A stretch of 6,828 bases of DNA from an uncultured Acidimicrobiia bacterium (GTDB lineage Bacteria > Actinomycetota > Acidimicrobiia > Spongiisociales > JAENVV01), in assembly GCA_905480085.1 (NCBI GenBank), contig CAJQPD010000143.1, positions 1-6,828 of the forward strand, in the 5' to 3' direction. The translations under genes were made by a program, and so were the position numbers. The first letter of the stretch is position 1. Each line of letters begins with the position of its first letter. This document shows positions 6,692 to 6,828 of the stretch, one piece after another. A model generated the notes under the pieces. It saw only the letters and a program-made list of their open reading frames with translations. It was not told the DNA's origin and did not search any database.

Positions 6692-6828
6692 ATGACGCAA
6701 CCCATAGAACTGATATTGCTGCGGCAGTGGTCGACGTATCAGGCGATTCCGGTGTGGATCATGGACACGGGCGGCGATCTCCTGTTCTATAACGAAGCCG
6801 CCGAGGCCATCCTCGGGCTTCGTTACGA
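6692..6828 (+). CDS. PAS domain protein, N-terminal part only (cut by window edge)
   Basis: The frame runs for 45 codons without a stop to the end of the window. The start MTQPIELILLRQWSTYQAIP leads into IMDTGGDLLFYNEAAEAILG (about residues 23-42). This is the classic opening of a PAS domain: a strand, a D-x-x-G turn, a second strand, then the Asn-x-x-Ala helix ending at a Leu-Gly. PAS domains sense small molecules, redox state or light, or mediate protein contacts. What follows here (kinase, cyclase, transcription activator or nothing) is outside the window, so the output is unknown. A strong GGAGG 6 nt upstream supports the ATG. The gene diverges from the lipoprotein gene, sharing an intergenic region of about 130 bp, so the two might be regulated together. 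Confidence 0.82.
   Translation, partial: MTQPIELILLRQWSTYQAIPVWIMDTGGDLLFYNEAAEAILGLRY

Noticed and set aside
6319..6792. Plus-strand open frame of 157 codons across the lipoprotein start and the PAS start.
   Set aside because: It is antisense to the signal peptide and linker of the lipoprotein and in a different frame from the PAS gene, which has its own start and ribosome site.

Overview
The window looks like chromosomal DNA from a high-GC Gram-positive bacterium, most likely an actinobacterium. The grounds are GC-biased third codon positions, a lipoprotein with a Thr/Ser/Pro-rich linker after its lipobox, a zinc-ribbon NERD protein of actinobacterial style, and several genes that lack a Shine-Dalgarno site but have a TANNNT hexamer 6-7 nt before the start codon, as leaderless transcripts do. 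A class such as Acidimicrobiia is plausible but cannot be fixed from the sequence. No rRNA, tRNA, CRISPR array, insertion sequence or phage gene was seen.

Layout. (1) Positions 20-1270, plus strand: a stand-alone OLD-family ATPase/TOPRIM nuclease; its frame is open to the left edge, so its true start may lie outside. (2) Positions 1291-3546, minus strand, convergent with OLD: a two-gene unit with a NylA-like amidase first and a SAM-dependent methyltransferase second, 21 nt apart. (3) Positions 3547-3758: an intergenic stretch with a possible remnant of an XRE-type helix-turn-helix protein on the plus strand. (4) Positions 3759-4319, minus strand: an unrecognised Trp-rich protein, preceded by a perfect 18-bp inverted repeat that overlaps its likely promoter. 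(5) Positions 4411-6560, minus strand: a second two-gene unit with a lipoprotein carrying a WD40/TolB-like beta-propeller first and a zinc-ribbon NERD protein second, 23 nt apart. (6) Positions 6561-6691: a divergent promoter region. (7) Positions 6692-6828, plus strand: the first 45 codons of a PAS-domain protein with a strong ribosome binding site, cut by the window edge.

The genes do not form one obvious pathway. The gene pairs share transcription units by spacing and orientation, but their functional link is unknown. Two nuclease-type proteins (OLD and NERD) occur in the window, but they lie more than 3 kb apart in different transcription units, so a defence system is not supported. The parts most worth a second look are the palindrome before the unknown gene, the reduced OLD ATPase, the lipoprotein-NERD pairing and the unknown Trp-rich protein.
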